From assembly GCF_048820935.1 (NCBI RefSeq), contig NZ_JBMERD010000006.1, positions 62,001 to 126,000 of the forward strand: 64,000 nucleotides of DNA, written 5' to 3'. Below are positions 25,746-34,088 of this stretch, piece after piece (the first letter of the stretch is position 1; every line of letters starts with the position of its first letter). The notes under the pieces are model-generated. The model was not told the DNA's origin and searched no databases. It worked only from the letters and a program-made list of their open reading frames with translations. The stretch comes from Algicoccus sp048820935 (GTDB taxonomy: Bacteria; Pseudomonadota; Gammaproteobacteria; Burkholderiales; Burkholderiaceae_B). The translations under genes were made by a program, and so were the position numbers.

Positions 25746-26942
25746 TCAGGAAACTGCACCTGCCCCATATTTCCCAACCAACAACTTGCCACTGGCAAAC
25801 CGCTCAAAACTGTACGGAAGAATATCAATCCCTGTTTGCAACTGCAGAACCTGCTGTGCCAAAAGCAAGCCAACTGCCGGTGAAAGTTTAAACCCGTGTC
25901 CTGAAAACCCAAAACCCACTGTCAAACCTTCAATACCTGGCAATTCCCCAAGCACAGGGTTCCAGTCTGGTGTGACATCATAAACGCCTGTCCAAGATGA
26001 CGCTAGCTGTGCTTGCATATACTCGGGAAAACGAGAACCTACTTGCTCACCGATTGCAACGATTTCATCCAGATCAATATCACCCTGTTCGTTCATGCAT
26101 TCTGACAACTGTTCGCCCTGTACGCCCTCACTAACCAACATCTGATTGCCGCCATAACTGCGTAAATACAGCATGCCAGGCGAGATCATGTCCTTAAAGA
26201 CGGGCATCGCTTGTGTGTAAGGTGCCGAGGGTGTTTCAAGGGCCAGAACCGTGTGACGCTCAGCCACCAACGGAATCGTCACACCCAACCACGATTGAAG
26301 CTGATGCGCCCAGATATTTTGCGTACTAATCACGTGATTGGCATAAATCGGGCCATCTGCAGTTTGCACCCCTGTAATCCGATTGCCTTCGCGCACGAGC
26401 GCCTGAACTTGGACGCCTTCACGGATTTTGACACCCAGACGGCGTGCATTGCGTGCAAATGCTGTATTGACTAGATAAGGGTCGGCAAACCCAGCTAAAG
26501 GCTCATAGGCAATCAGTTCAGCCTCCTCAAACTGGGCAATCGGCAATAACTCTCGTGCTTGCTTGGCATCCAACACCTCAAGCTCAATACCCATACTTCG
26601 CTGTTGTTCAATTGTCTCGTGTAACGCAGCTTCGCGCTCTCCTTGGCCTGCGGCAATTAAGTATCCACATTGAACCAAACCACTGTCTGCTTGGGGATCA
26701 TCCAAATATTGTGGAAAATCCTTAAAAACATCCCAAGACAACCTGGCCATGGCGACATTTTCTGGAACTGAGTAGTGCGTACGTAAAATACCCGATGATT
26801 GCGAGCCTGTTCCGGCACCGATTTGCCCTTGCTCAAGCACCAAAACTCGTTTTGCACCCAGACGGGCAAGGTGATATGCCGTAGAAGCACCGATGACGCC
26901 GGCGCCGATGACAATGATGTCATAGTCTGTGTTGGTCGACAC
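25746..26942 (-). CDS. FAD-dependent amine/amino-acid oxidoreductase (DAO family)
   Basis: The 398-residue protein has the FAD dinucleotide fold IIVIGAGVIGASTAYHLARLG at residues 9-29, the substrate-domain phrase SQSSGILRTHYSVPEN, and the C-terminal FAD motif GFGFSGHGFKLSPAVG. This is the pattern of sarcosine oxidase beta, glycine oxidase and D-amino-acid dehydrogenases, which oxidise C-N bonds. The gene is first in a minus-strand run with the TAXI-TRAP genes, so the transported solute may be its substrate. It is divergent from a LysR gene, and an inverted repeat lies between them. The exact substrate cannot be assigned. Confidence 0.85.
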   Translation of the reverse strand: MSTNTDYDIIVIGAGVIGASTAYHLARLGAKRVLVLEQGQIGAGTGSQSSGILRTHYSVPENVAMARLSWDVFKDFPQYLDDPQADSGLVQCGYLIAAGQGEREAALHETIEQQRSMGIELEVLDAKQARELLPIAQFEEAELIAYEPLAGFADPYLVNTAFARNARRLGVKIREGVQVQALVREGNRITGVQTADGPIYANHVISTQNIWAHQLQSWLGVTIPLVAERHTVLALETPSAPYTQAMPVFKDMISPGMLYLRSYGGNQMLVSEGVQGEQLSECMNEQGDIDLDEIVAIGEQVGSRFPEYMQAQLASSWTGVYDVTPDWNPVLGELPGIEGLTVGFGFSGHGFKLSPAVGLLLAQQVLQLQTGIDILPYSFERFASGKLLVGKYGAGAVS

Positions 26943-27001
26943 TTGTTGATTTCCGTATAAGCAGCATGCTGATCAATCTGCACTGTGACCAGTGACCGAA
27001 G

Positions 27002-27030
27002 CGAGACAATCATGCTGTTCGTTTGTCTCG
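27002..27030. promoter_or_regulatory. Inverted repeat between the oxidoreductase and its LysR gene
   Basis: CGAGACAA (27002-27009) and TTGTCTCG (27023-27030) are perfect 8-base arms with a 13-base spacer; a related half-site AAGTCTCG follows at 27053-27060. The position, in the divergent gap, fits a LysR binding site. The regulator-site pairing is inferred. Confidence 0.5.
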
Positions 27031-27171
27031 ACATGGATGAAATCGTAATCACAAGTCTCGATATTTCTGATGCTTTCAGTTAATCTTCATACGTCGTTTA
27101 ATAAAACCGCACAAACCAGCCAACTCACTAAAAACACAGCCCGACCCTTCAATACAAAACGGAGTCCCATC

Positions 27172-28233
27172 TTGAATACATCGTCTTGCTCCGACTCCGA
27201 AACACAGGTGTCTGTCTCAGCACTCGATATACCCAGTCATAAACGTCTGGACAAACATCCTGATGCGCTTCCAGACATGCGTGCCCTTAACGCGTTTGTT
27301 CGGCTCGCACAAAACGGCTCATTTCATCAAACGGCGCAAGGCCTACAGATCAGTACCAGCGCACTTAGCCAAACAATTCGTGCTTTAGAGCAACAGCTCG
27401 GACATGTCTTGTTTGATCGCAGCACGCGCCCTGTTGTCCCCACCCGAATTGGTGAACAACTATTGCCACAGGTACAACGTTTATTGAATGAAGCTAGAGC
27501 GCTCAATCAACGCATGAAAGCTTTGTCTCACAACACACCTAAAAACTTGCGTCTAGGTTGTGTCGATTCGTTTGCCGCAACCGTCGGTCCGGCGTTAATT
27601 CGCGGGCTCACCACACACGACAGTACCGTTCAACTTTACTCGGGTCTCACACCCGACATAGGCCGCCAGCTATTGGAGCATCGCATTGATTTTGCAATTA
27701 CCAGCGATCCACAAATTGAACACGCCGATCTGAATTGCACACCGCTTTTTGAAGAATCTTGGTTAGCTGTCTTTGCAAACGACCAGATCCCCAAACAATC
27801 CTTAAACTCCAGTGCAGATTTGCGAGCCATCAGTCAAAACCGAGATTTTGTCCGCTATAGCCAACGGTCTCGGATTGGCTTAGAGATTGAACGTTTTGTG
27901 CGTCACCATGGTATTCGTGCACCACGACGATTTGAATTCGATGGCACTGACACTCTATTAAGCCTGGTGGCAGCCAACATGGGATGGGCGATTACAACGC
28001 CACTGTGCTTATTACAAGCACGCCACTATCTAAGCCCTGTCGATGTCATCCCACTGACGGGTGCGGTCTCAGGCCATCGTACTTTTTATCTTTTATCGCG
28101 CCAAGATGTACCAACCGAACAGGCCGCCCTACTGCAAAAAATGACGCGCGATATCGTCTGCCATCAGCTTGCGCCCGCTTTTGATAAACAAATCACCAAC
28201 CACGCAAAACTCTCGCACATTCGCTGGCTTTAA
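27172..28233 (+). CDS. LysR-type transcriptional regulator
   Basis: The HTH starts at MRALNAFVRLAQNGSFHQTAQGLQIS and the dimer helix follows (SALSQTIRALEQQLG), then a substrate-binding domain to the end. LysR proteins activate an adjacent divergent operon in response to a small co-inducer; here the FAD oxidoreductase and TAXI-TRAP genes are the likely target. Start choice: the ATG at 27277 begins exactly at the HTH but has no ribosome site, while the TTG at 27172 has GGAG 7 bases before it. That start gives a 35-residue tail, rich in Ser and charged residues, before the HTH, which is unusual for the family. The frame is also open further back to 27070. Confidence 0.88.
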   Translation: MNTSSCSDSETQVSVSALDIPSHKRLDKHPDALPDMRALNAFVRLAQNGSFHQTAQGLQISTSALSQTIRALEQQLGHVLFDRSTRPVVPTRIGEQLLPQVQRLLNEARALNQRMKALSHNTPKNLRLGCVDSFAATVGPALIRGLTTHDSTVQLYSGLTPDIGRQLLEHRIDFAITSDPQIEHADLNCTPLFEESWLAVFANDQIPKQSLNSSADLRAISQNRDFVRYSQRSRIGLEIERFVRHHGIRAPRRFEFDGTDTLLSLVAANMGWAITTPLCLLQARHYLSPVDVIPLTGAVSGHRTFYLLSRQDVPTEQAALLQKMTRDIVCHQLAPAFDKQITNHAKLSHIRWL

Positions 28234-28251
28234 ATCATCCGTTAAAGAAGC

Positions 28252-28285
28252 AAAAACCGGGATTTTCACAATTAGAAAATCCCGG
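28252..28285 (-). terminator. Terminator between the LysR gene and dctM
   Basis: An 11-bp perfect stem (CCGGGATTTTC / GAAAATCCCGG, 7-base loop) with a run of five A residues on its left acts as a T-tailed terminator for the minus-strand TRAP operon. It lies between convergent stops. Confidence 0.8.
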
Positions 28286-28323
28286 CTTAAACTTCATCAT
28301 TAACTGCTAGTGCTTTGCTAGCT

Positions 28324-29601
28324 CTACTTCCACACAGTCGGCAGCCAAGTGACGATGGATGGCACGTAGTAAATCAGCGCCACTGAGAACATCATCAGCA
28401 AGATAAATGGCACCACACCGCGTGCTATAACTCCCAGTGGCGAATTCGAAATCGCTTGAATCACAAACAAGTTCAAACCCACCGGTGGCGTAATCAGGGC
28501 CACTTCGATCAAAATCACGAAATAAATACCGAACCAGATTGGATCAACGCCAAGCGCCATCACAGTTGGGAGCACCACGGGCACCATGATCAGCAACATC
28601 GAGAGGCTCTCAAGGAACAGTCCCAAGAACAACAGCACAATCGTGACCACAATCATGAATCCGTCAGTTGAGGCAATATGCATATCAACCAAGCTGGAAA
28701 TCATGTTGGGGATTTGATAGATGGTGATCGCACGACCGAAAATCTTGGCACCCACCACGATCAAAAACAGCACAATGGTTGTGGATACCGTTTGGCGGAC
28801 TGCTTGGTAAAAATCTTTCCAAGACAAGGTTCGTAAAAAGAACATGGTCAATACAAAAGATGCCGCTGCCCCCACAGCCGACGCTTCTGTCGGTGTAAAT
28901 GCACCACTGTAAATTCCACCTAAAATCAGTAATGCCAATCCCAATGTAGGTAATGCGCGCAACGAGGCAACGCGACGCTGAGCCATCGTATATTTCTCAA
29001 GCACTTGCTGAGACTTACTGAATCGGGCATAAATAATTGAGAACACGCTAAACAAGAGGATCAGTAAAATCCCTGGTCCCACACCAGCCAAAAAGAGCTT
29101 ACCGATACTTTCTTCCGTAATTACACCATACACAATCAACGGAATTGACGGCGGAATCAAAATACCCAACGTCCCACCAGCCGCCAACAACCCAAGAGTG
29201 AAAGGCTTGGCGTACCCCCGTTTGGTCATTTCCGGAATCGCAACCGTTCCAACTGTCGCAGCTGTCGCAACAGAACTGCCCGAAATCGCAGAAAACAGTC
29301 CACAAGAAATTAAAGCTGCAACCCCTAAGCCACCGGGCCAATGACCCACCCAGGACTGAACGGCTTCAAACAAGTCTTTACCAACCCCACCTTTTAGCAA
29401 AATATTGGACATGAGCAAAAACAATGGCACTGACAACAACACGAAGTTATCCAGTGAGCCATACAGGTTTTGCGACAACATGGCTAGCGGCAGCCCTTTG
29501 AGCACAATCAGAACCGCACCTAAACCAGCCAGTGAGAAAGCGACTGGCACGCCAATAAACAGGAGCGTCAGTAACGCAATAGCAATATAAACAAGTGTCA
29601 C
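28324..29601 (-). CDS. TRAP transporter large permease (DctM)
   Basis: The 425-residue membrane protein has 12 or so hydrophobic segments and the DctM signatures LMSNILLKGGVGKDLF, FSAISGSSVATAATVGTVAIPEM and GGTLGILIPPSIPLIVYG, plus VALITPPVGLNLFVIQ near the C-terminus. It is the main Na+-coupled channel of a tripartite organic-acid importer. Translation starts at a GTG that overlaps the dctQ stop as GTGA. A terminator closes the operon beyond it. Confidence 0.95.
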   Translation of the reverse strand: MTLVYIAIALLTLLFIGVPVAFSLAGLGAVLIVLKGLPLAMLSQNLYGSLDNFVLLSVPLFLLMSNILLKGGVGKDLFEAVQSWVGHWPGGLGVAALISCGLFSAISGSSVATAATVGTVAIPEMTKRGYAKPFTLGLLAAGGTLGILIPPSIPLIVYGVITEESIGKLFLAGVGPGILLILLFSVFSIIYARFSKSQQVLEKYTMAQRRVASLRALPTLGLALLILGGIYSGAFTPTEASAVGAAASFVLTMFFLRTLSWKDFYQAVRQTVSTTIVLFLIVVGAKIFGRAITIYQIPNMISSLVDMHIASTDGFMIVVTIVLLFLGLFLESLSMLLIMVPVVLPTVMALGVDPIWFGIYFVILIEVALITPPVGLNLFVIQAISNSPLGVIARGVVPFILLMMFSVALIYYVPSIVTWLPTVWK

Positions 29602-30176
29602 GATTTACCCACCTGTAAAGATTCTTCTTCATCCACGGTTGGCACATCGTGCTCGCCACCCACGGAAAACTCAGGTGCGGGTCCGAACGGCAACCGCAAC
29701 AACTCAACAAATGATTGTAGTGCTAGCAAACCAAAACCAATCACAATCGGCAATTCACCAACCCAGTTTGGCAAAGCCATCATCGTAGGCTGACGACGCC
29801 CCAACTGCAGTGAATCGATCATCATGTCATAGCCTTTGACCGACGCCACAATCGAAAACACGGCAATAATGAGCAAAGAGATGCCTTCGAACAAATAACG
29901 CATCCAAGCCGGTGCAATCGCTAAAATGGCGGTAATCCGAATCATTTCTCGCTTTTTTAAGACCAGTGCCATACCAAGAAACGTAAACCACACTTGCATC
30001 AACGTTGACACATCATGCGTCCATTTGGTCGGCGCATGAAACATGTAACGGGCAATCACTTCATAAGTGAGCATGATGGTCACTAAAATGAGCATCACAT
30101 CACCGACTCGACCCAAACCGTCCGAGATCTTATCGATCAACGTCAGTCTAGGGATTTGTTTGCTGCTATCTTGCAT
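29598..30176 (-). CDS. TRAP transporter small permease (DctQ)
   Basis: The 192-residue, four-helix protein pairs with DctM in the membrane. It shows the family phrase YEVIARYMFHAPTKWTHDVSTLMQVWFTFLGMALVL at about residues 40-75. The start is uncertain: the ATG at 30176 gives MQDSSKQIPRL, while an in-frame TTG lies 15 bases earlier; neither has a good ribosome site. A strong hairpin between this gene and dctP suggests that the receptor is expressed at a higher level than the two permease subunits. Confidence 0.9.
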   Translation of the reverse strand: MQDSSKQIPRLTLIDKISDGLGRVGDVMLILVTIMLTYEVIARYMFHAPTKWTHDVSTLMQVWFTFLGMALVLKKREMIRITAILAIAPAWMRYLFEGISLLIIAVFSIVASVKGYDMMIDSLQLGRRQPTMMALPNWVGELPIVIGFGLLALQSFVELLRLPFGPAPEFSVGGEHDVPTVDEEESLQVGKS

Positions 30177-30208
30177 ATTTGAGCCTGTCAATCAACCACA
30201 TTTCAGAC

Positions 30209-30238
30209 GAAAAAAACCCGCAACTCGATGTTGCGGGT
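30209..30238 (-). terminator. Attenuating terminator between dctP and dctQ
   Basis: A perfect 9-bp stem (ACCCGCAAC / GTTGCGGGT, 5-base loop) followed on the minus strand by seven T residues sits 14 bases after the dctP stop, inside the operon. It should reduce read-through into dctQM. Confidence 0.88.
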
Positions 30239-30251
30239 CCTCTTGGTCAGC

Positions 30252-31259
30252 TTAATCGTAAAGCTTATAGACTTCGTCAACCAATTTTTTACCTTCAGGT
30301 CCAGCTGTTTTGATGAACTCATCAATCGCAGGTTTAGCTGCTGTCTGCCAGGCTTTAATCTGCTCAGGCGTCAGGTTGATCACTTTCATATCCGTTTTGT
30401 CCTTAATGAACTCTTCGGAATCCAAGTTCTCTTTTTTAGTTTCGCCACGGATTTTCAACTCAGCAGCCAAAGCAGCTTCATTCATCCAGGCTTTTTCCTG
30501 ATCACTCATGGAGTCGTACAGTTTGTCGTTAATGACCATCAAGAACTCAGTTTGCGCGTGGTTAGTGATCGTCACATAATTCATCACTTCAAACAGTTTA
30601 CGAGATTCAATCGCTGTCGTACCGGTCATACCGATATCTACAGTGCCGCGTTGGTACGCAATAAACTGCTCAGAGCCACCGATTTTGACAGGGATACCGC
30701 CTAAAGCTTCCACAAAGTCACCAGAGGGTTTACCCAACACGCGGACTTTTTGACCTTTTACGTCTTCAGGCATTGTGACTGGCTTTTTAGAGACCAGTTG
30801 GATTGGACCGTAATCCTGCCACCACAACACACGTGTGCCGGTTTTACGAATCATTTCATCAATTGTCTGACGCACAGGACTTTCTGGGCCCGCGGCTTTG
30901 GCGAGCACTTCATACGTTGGGAACAAGAAAGCAACGGAGAACAAGCCCACGGCAGGCATCGTGCCAGCGTATTCATCGATCAGCACCAACCCCATATCGA
31001 CGGCACCAGAAGCCACCGCTTGAGGAATTTCGCTACCTTTGTAAAGCTGAGCTGCGTCATAAATTTCCAGCTTCATCTCACCTTTAGAGAGGCGTTCAAC
31101 TTCTTCCTTAAAGTAGGTAATATTTTGACCAAGTGGGTGCTTAATTGGAAGCTGAATAGAGACACGCACGGTACGCTCAGCCAACGCTTGGGTGCTCATC
31201 ATCAAACCAGCCGCTGCCAGCGCACTGACCGACAATAACTTAACAAATTTAGACTTCAT
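30252..31259 (-). CDS. TRAP transporter substrate-binding protein (DctP)
   Basis: A periplasmic receptor of 335 residues. ATG 31259 has AAGGAG 8 bases before it and opens a Sec signal ending STQALA-E at residue 27. The mature protein shows the DctP pattern: SIQLPIKHPLGQNITYFKEEVERLSKGEMKLEIYDAAQLYKG at its start and a conserved substrate-contact Arg in KVRVLGKPSGDFVEALGG. It delivers an organic anion to DctQM. The neighbouring lyase-family gene at 31619 suggests a carboxylic acid, but no direct ligand assignment is possible. Confidence 0.93.
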   Translation of the reverse strand: MKSKFVKLLSVSALAAAGLMMSTQALAERTVRVSIQLPIKHPLGQNITYFKEEVERLSKGEMKLEIYDAAQLYKGSEIPQAVASGAVDMGLVLIDEYAGTMPAVGLFSVAFLFPTYEVLAKAAGPESPVRQTIDEMIRKTGTRVLWWQDYGPIQLVSKKPVTMPEDVKGQKVRVLGKPSGDFVEALGGIPVKIGGSEQFIAYQRGTVDIGMTGTTAIESRKLFEVMNYVTITNHAQTEFLMVINDKLYDSMSDQEKAWMNEAALAAELKIRGETKKENLDSEEFIKDKTDMKVINLTPEQIKAWQTAAKPAIDEFIKTAGPEGKKLVDEVYKLYD

Positions 31260-31618
31260 ACAACACTCCTTCTGTGAAATTCTTTCTATATCGCTAGCCA
31301 TAAGTTTTTTCGAGATGTGGATAGGTTATCAATTGCCACAATACGCGCATCCTTATTTCAATTCACGCGAATTGTATTGAACACCTGTCTGTGGAACAAA
31401 TAATCGTGCAATCTTGTTTCGTCCCTAATCGTACTACCATCAACCCATTGGCGCACCCAGATTCACTCGGTAAAAACCCCAGTGAACACCTTAAAACCGC
31501 CATTTTCTTCTAAAACCAATCCCAACCAATACGCTCAGACCGAGATCTGATTAAAATCAGGCATCTAAAAAACGGTTCAAGCCCTCATCATCCATTCCAG
31601 TCTTTCAGGAAACTATTT
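31260..31618. other. Intergenic region between dctP and the lyase gene
   Basis: This 359-base divergent gap holds no credible gene. It is AT-rich and contains the inverted repeat CAATTC-ACGC-GAATTG and presumably both promoters. AGGAAA precedes the lyase start. Confidence 0.6.
31359..31374. promoter_or_regulatory. Inverted repeat in the dctP / lyase divergent gap
   Basis: CAATTC and GAATTG, 6-base perfect arms with a 4-base spacer, lie 100 bases upstream of dctP. The flanking TTCAA and TTGAA extend the symmetry imperfectly. A regulator gene is not adjacent, so the binding protein is unknown. Confidence 0.35.
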
Positions 31619-32530
31619 ATGTCACACATTCATCCAGATCCAACCATCCAAACTGACCCTAGCGCTAAACGTCGCCGACTTCGCGAACGTCTGCAGGCAC
31701 CGGGTCTCATTGTGGCGCCTGGAATTTTTGACATGATTTCTGCAAAGTTTGCTGACCGTATGGGATTTGATACTTTGTACATGACTGGCTACGGCACAGT
31801 TGCTTCTTATCTGGGTCTGCCAGACGCTGGGCTTGCCAGCTACACAGACATGGTGAATCGTGTGACAGCTTTTGCTGGTGGCACCAACACCCCTCTCATT
31901 GCCGATGGTGATACAGGCTACGGCGGACTCCTTAATGTGGCCCATACCGTCCGTGGTTACGAAGCCGCTGGCGCAACAGGGATTCAGCTCGAAGATCAGG
32001 AGTTTCCTAAAAAATGCGGTCATACGCCTGGTCGCCGTGTAATTCCAATTGAAGACATGGTTCGCAAAATTCGAGTCGCAGCCGAAGCGCGTACTGACCC
32101 AGACTTTCTGATTGTGGCACGTACGGATGCCCGCACAACCCATGGTTTAGATGAAGCCTTGCGACGTGCACAAGCTTACAGTGATGCAGGTGCAGACATT
32201 TTGTTTGTCGAATCACCCGAGACTCGGGATGAAATGGCAAAAATCGCAAGCACCTTCGCCAAACCGACATTGATCAACGTCGTGGAAGGCGGACGCACAC
32301 CGGTTCTGGATAAAGAAACACTCACTCAGATGGGTTTCAAAATGGCAATTTATCCGACTGCTGCTTTTCTGGCCGTCGGTCAAACTTTGCAAAACATTTA
32401 CCAAACACTCAAAGAAAGTGGTGACACGACACAAATTCCAGATCAGCTCTATCCATTTGAGGATTTCAGCCGCCTGATGGGATTTGAAGCTGTCTGGGAC
32501 TTTGATCGCCGTCACGCCGATGAATCTTAA
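31619..32530 (+). CDS. Isocitrate lyase / PEP mutase family C-C lyase
   Basis: The 303-residue protein has the alpha/beta-barrel family sequence: LIVAPGIFDMISAKFADRMGFDTLY at the start, metal and substrate residues in IADGDTGYGG (about 94-103), GIQLEDQEFPKKCGH with the catalytic Cys133, and VARTDAR. The KKCGH motif marks lyases such as methylisocitrate lyase and 2,3-dimethylmalate lyase; PEP mutases lack it. Length and N-terminus fit the 2-methylisocitrate / dimethylmalate group. It is divergent from a DctPQM transporter, so it may act on the imported acid. The precise substrate is not determined. Confidence 0.85.
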   Translation: MSHIHPDPTIQTDPSAKRRRLRERLQAPGLIVAPGIFDMISAKFADRMGFDTLYMTGYGTVASYLGLPDAGLASYTDMVNRVTAFAGGTNTPLIADGDTGYGGLLNVAHTVRGYEAAGATGIQLEDQEFPKKCGHTPGRRVIPIEDMVRKIRVAAEARTDPDFLIVARTDARTTHGLDEALRRAQAYSDAGADILFVESPETRDEMAKIASTFAKPTLINVVEGGRTPVLDKETLTQMGFKMAIYPTAAFLAVGQTLQNIYQTLKESGDTTQIPDQLYPFEDFSRLMGFEAVWDFDRRHADES

Positions 32531-32550
32531 GTCTTAAAAAATCTCGAACA

Positions 32551-33279
32551 TTAACTGTCAGGAATCTGGACCTGATTCATTCGTTTTTGAACGATCCCGG
32601 TTTTGCGGTTAATCCAGTTTGATTGTCTTTGTTTATCGTAGCGCCTGGGTGCTGGCAATATGCTAGCCAGCCAGGCCGCTTGCCGAGACGTCAATTGACT
32701 CGCAGATCGTTTGTAGTAGTGTTGTGCTGCAGCTTCAATCCCAAAGACGCCTTCACCAAACTCAACCAAATTCAGATACAAATCCAGAATACGTTGTTTG
32801 CTGAGTGTCAATTCCAACATCCAGGCGATCACGACTTCTTGCGCTTTGCGTAAATAGCTACGGTCTGACGACAAAAATAGATTTTTGGCAAGTTGCATGG
32901 TGATGGTTGAACCACCCTGAAATATCTCACCCGCCTGACGATTAACCTTCAACGCGCGCTCAATCGCTTCCCATTCAATCCCGTGATGCTGCATAAAGCC
33001 TGTATCTTCAGCCGCAATGACAGCCCGCTTGGCGTGAACAGAAATTTGTTCGTAGGGCACCCAAGTTTGTCGCACCGATTTTGGTGGCTCAATCTTTAGC
33101 AGCTGTAAAGCCTGAGACCGCATAAATGCACTTGAATGCGGATCGATCCATCGAAATGCCACAATTTGCACCCAAAAATAGGCTTGCAGCAACACAATAC
33201 CAATCAATAAAAATAAAACGACGCGTTTAAACAAGACCCAAACGCTAAAACGTCGATTTGAAGAAGACTCTGACATCAC
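32551..33279 (-). CDS. mtgA: Monofunctional peptidoglycan glycosyltransferase
   Basis: MtgA polymerises lipid II into glycan strands outside the inner membrane. The 242-residue protein has one N-terminal membrane anchor (VLFLLIGIVLLQAYFWVQIV, about residues 21-40) and the GT51 motifs: AAEDTGFMQHHG with the catalytic Glu91, GGSTITMQLAKNLFL, RKAQEVVIAWMLE and AAWLASILPAPRRY. It has no transpeptidase domain, as usual for the family. The start MMSESSSNRRF is acceptable. It appears to be a single gene. Confidence 0.95.
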   Translation of the reverse strand: MMSESSSNRRFSVWVLFKRVVLFLLIGIVLLQAYFWVQIVAFRWIDPHSSAFMRSQALQLLKIEPPKSVRQTWVPYEQISVHAKRAVIAAEDTGFMQHHGIEWEAIERALKVNRQAGEIFQGGSTITMQLAKNLFLSSDRSYLRKAQEVVIAWMLELTLSKQRILDLYLNLVEFGEGVFGIEAAAQHYYKRSASQLTSRQAAWLASILPAPRRYDKQRQSNWINRKTGIVQKRMNQVQIPDS

Positions 33280-33321
33280 TGCCCATTGTTTAAAGACTCT
33301 GGCGTCATCGCAAAAACGCGA

Positions 33322-33930
33322 TTAATCATTTTCCTGACGTGCTTGCGCCTCCCAGTCAATCAAAGCCGATTTCACGTCAGATCCCCAGCGAAACTGACCT
33401 ATCGCGCCATTCTGACGCACCACCCGATGACAGGGAATTAAAAATGCCACTTGATTTCGGCCAAGGGCACTACCAACCGCACGAGCTGCACCCGCACGAC
33501 CTAGACTCCGGGCAAGCTCGCCATACGACCAAATCTCACCTAACGGAATTCGACACAACCCCTGCCAGACATCGTGATCAAACGCACTACCTTTCACCAC
33601 AACAGGTATCCCAGCCGATTGATCTTTCGACGGTGCAGAAAACATCCGATCTAACCATTGCTGTGCTTGATCATCATTGATCTTTATCTCTACGGTCGAT
33701 GCGGTGGACTCTGTCTCTTCGAGACCATGTTGTCGTAAAAGTTCCTGACAGGCAGTGGCACTATTTTCCTGACCAAACCACAAACCCATGATTCCAGCAT
33801 CACTCCAAACAACGACAGCCGGTCCAACCGGGGTATGTCCCGAACCGTGAGCCCAGCCAGTCAGTGAGGTTGGATCCGAATGAATAATCAATGTAATCTT
33901 TGGATCACCCAGTACAATTGAGTTCATCAT
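33322..33930 (-). CDS. Methylated-DNA-[protein]-cysteine S-methyltransferase (Ogt-like)
   Basis: This repair protein transfers an alkyl group from O6-alkylguanine to its own Cys. The C-terminal domain contains the acceptor site PCHRV with Cys167 and the helix-turn-helix region GEIWSYGELARSLGRAGAARAVGSALGRNQ. The N-terminal 100 residues form the Ada-C/Ogt-like ribonuclease fold (GIMGLWFGQE and a long linker). I prefer ATG 33930, with GGAG 6 bases before it, over the TTG at 33966. The length, 202 residues, is slightly longer than E. coli Ogt. Confidence 0.92.
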   Translation of the reverse strand: MMNSIVLGDPKITLIIHSDPTSLTGWAHGSGHTPVGPAVVVWSDAGIMGLWFGQENSATACQELLRQHGLEETESTASTVEIKINDDQAQQWLDRMFSAPSKDQSAGIPVVVKGSAFDHDVWQGLCRIPLGEIWSYGELARSLGRAGAARAVGSALGRNQVAFLIPCHRVVRQNGAIGQFRWGSDVKSALIDWEAQARQEND

Positions 33931-34088
33931 CGATGACTCCATTTCAGTGTTTTCGATGGGCTTCAATCAAGCAAAACCGATTTTGCTAACATGCTAACAT
34001 CCTCGCTTCGGATTCTGCGTAATGATCAATGCCCTGTCTGTGTGCAATCCGAAATTCACTTAAAGCGGCTTTGAACTGGTTAATACGC

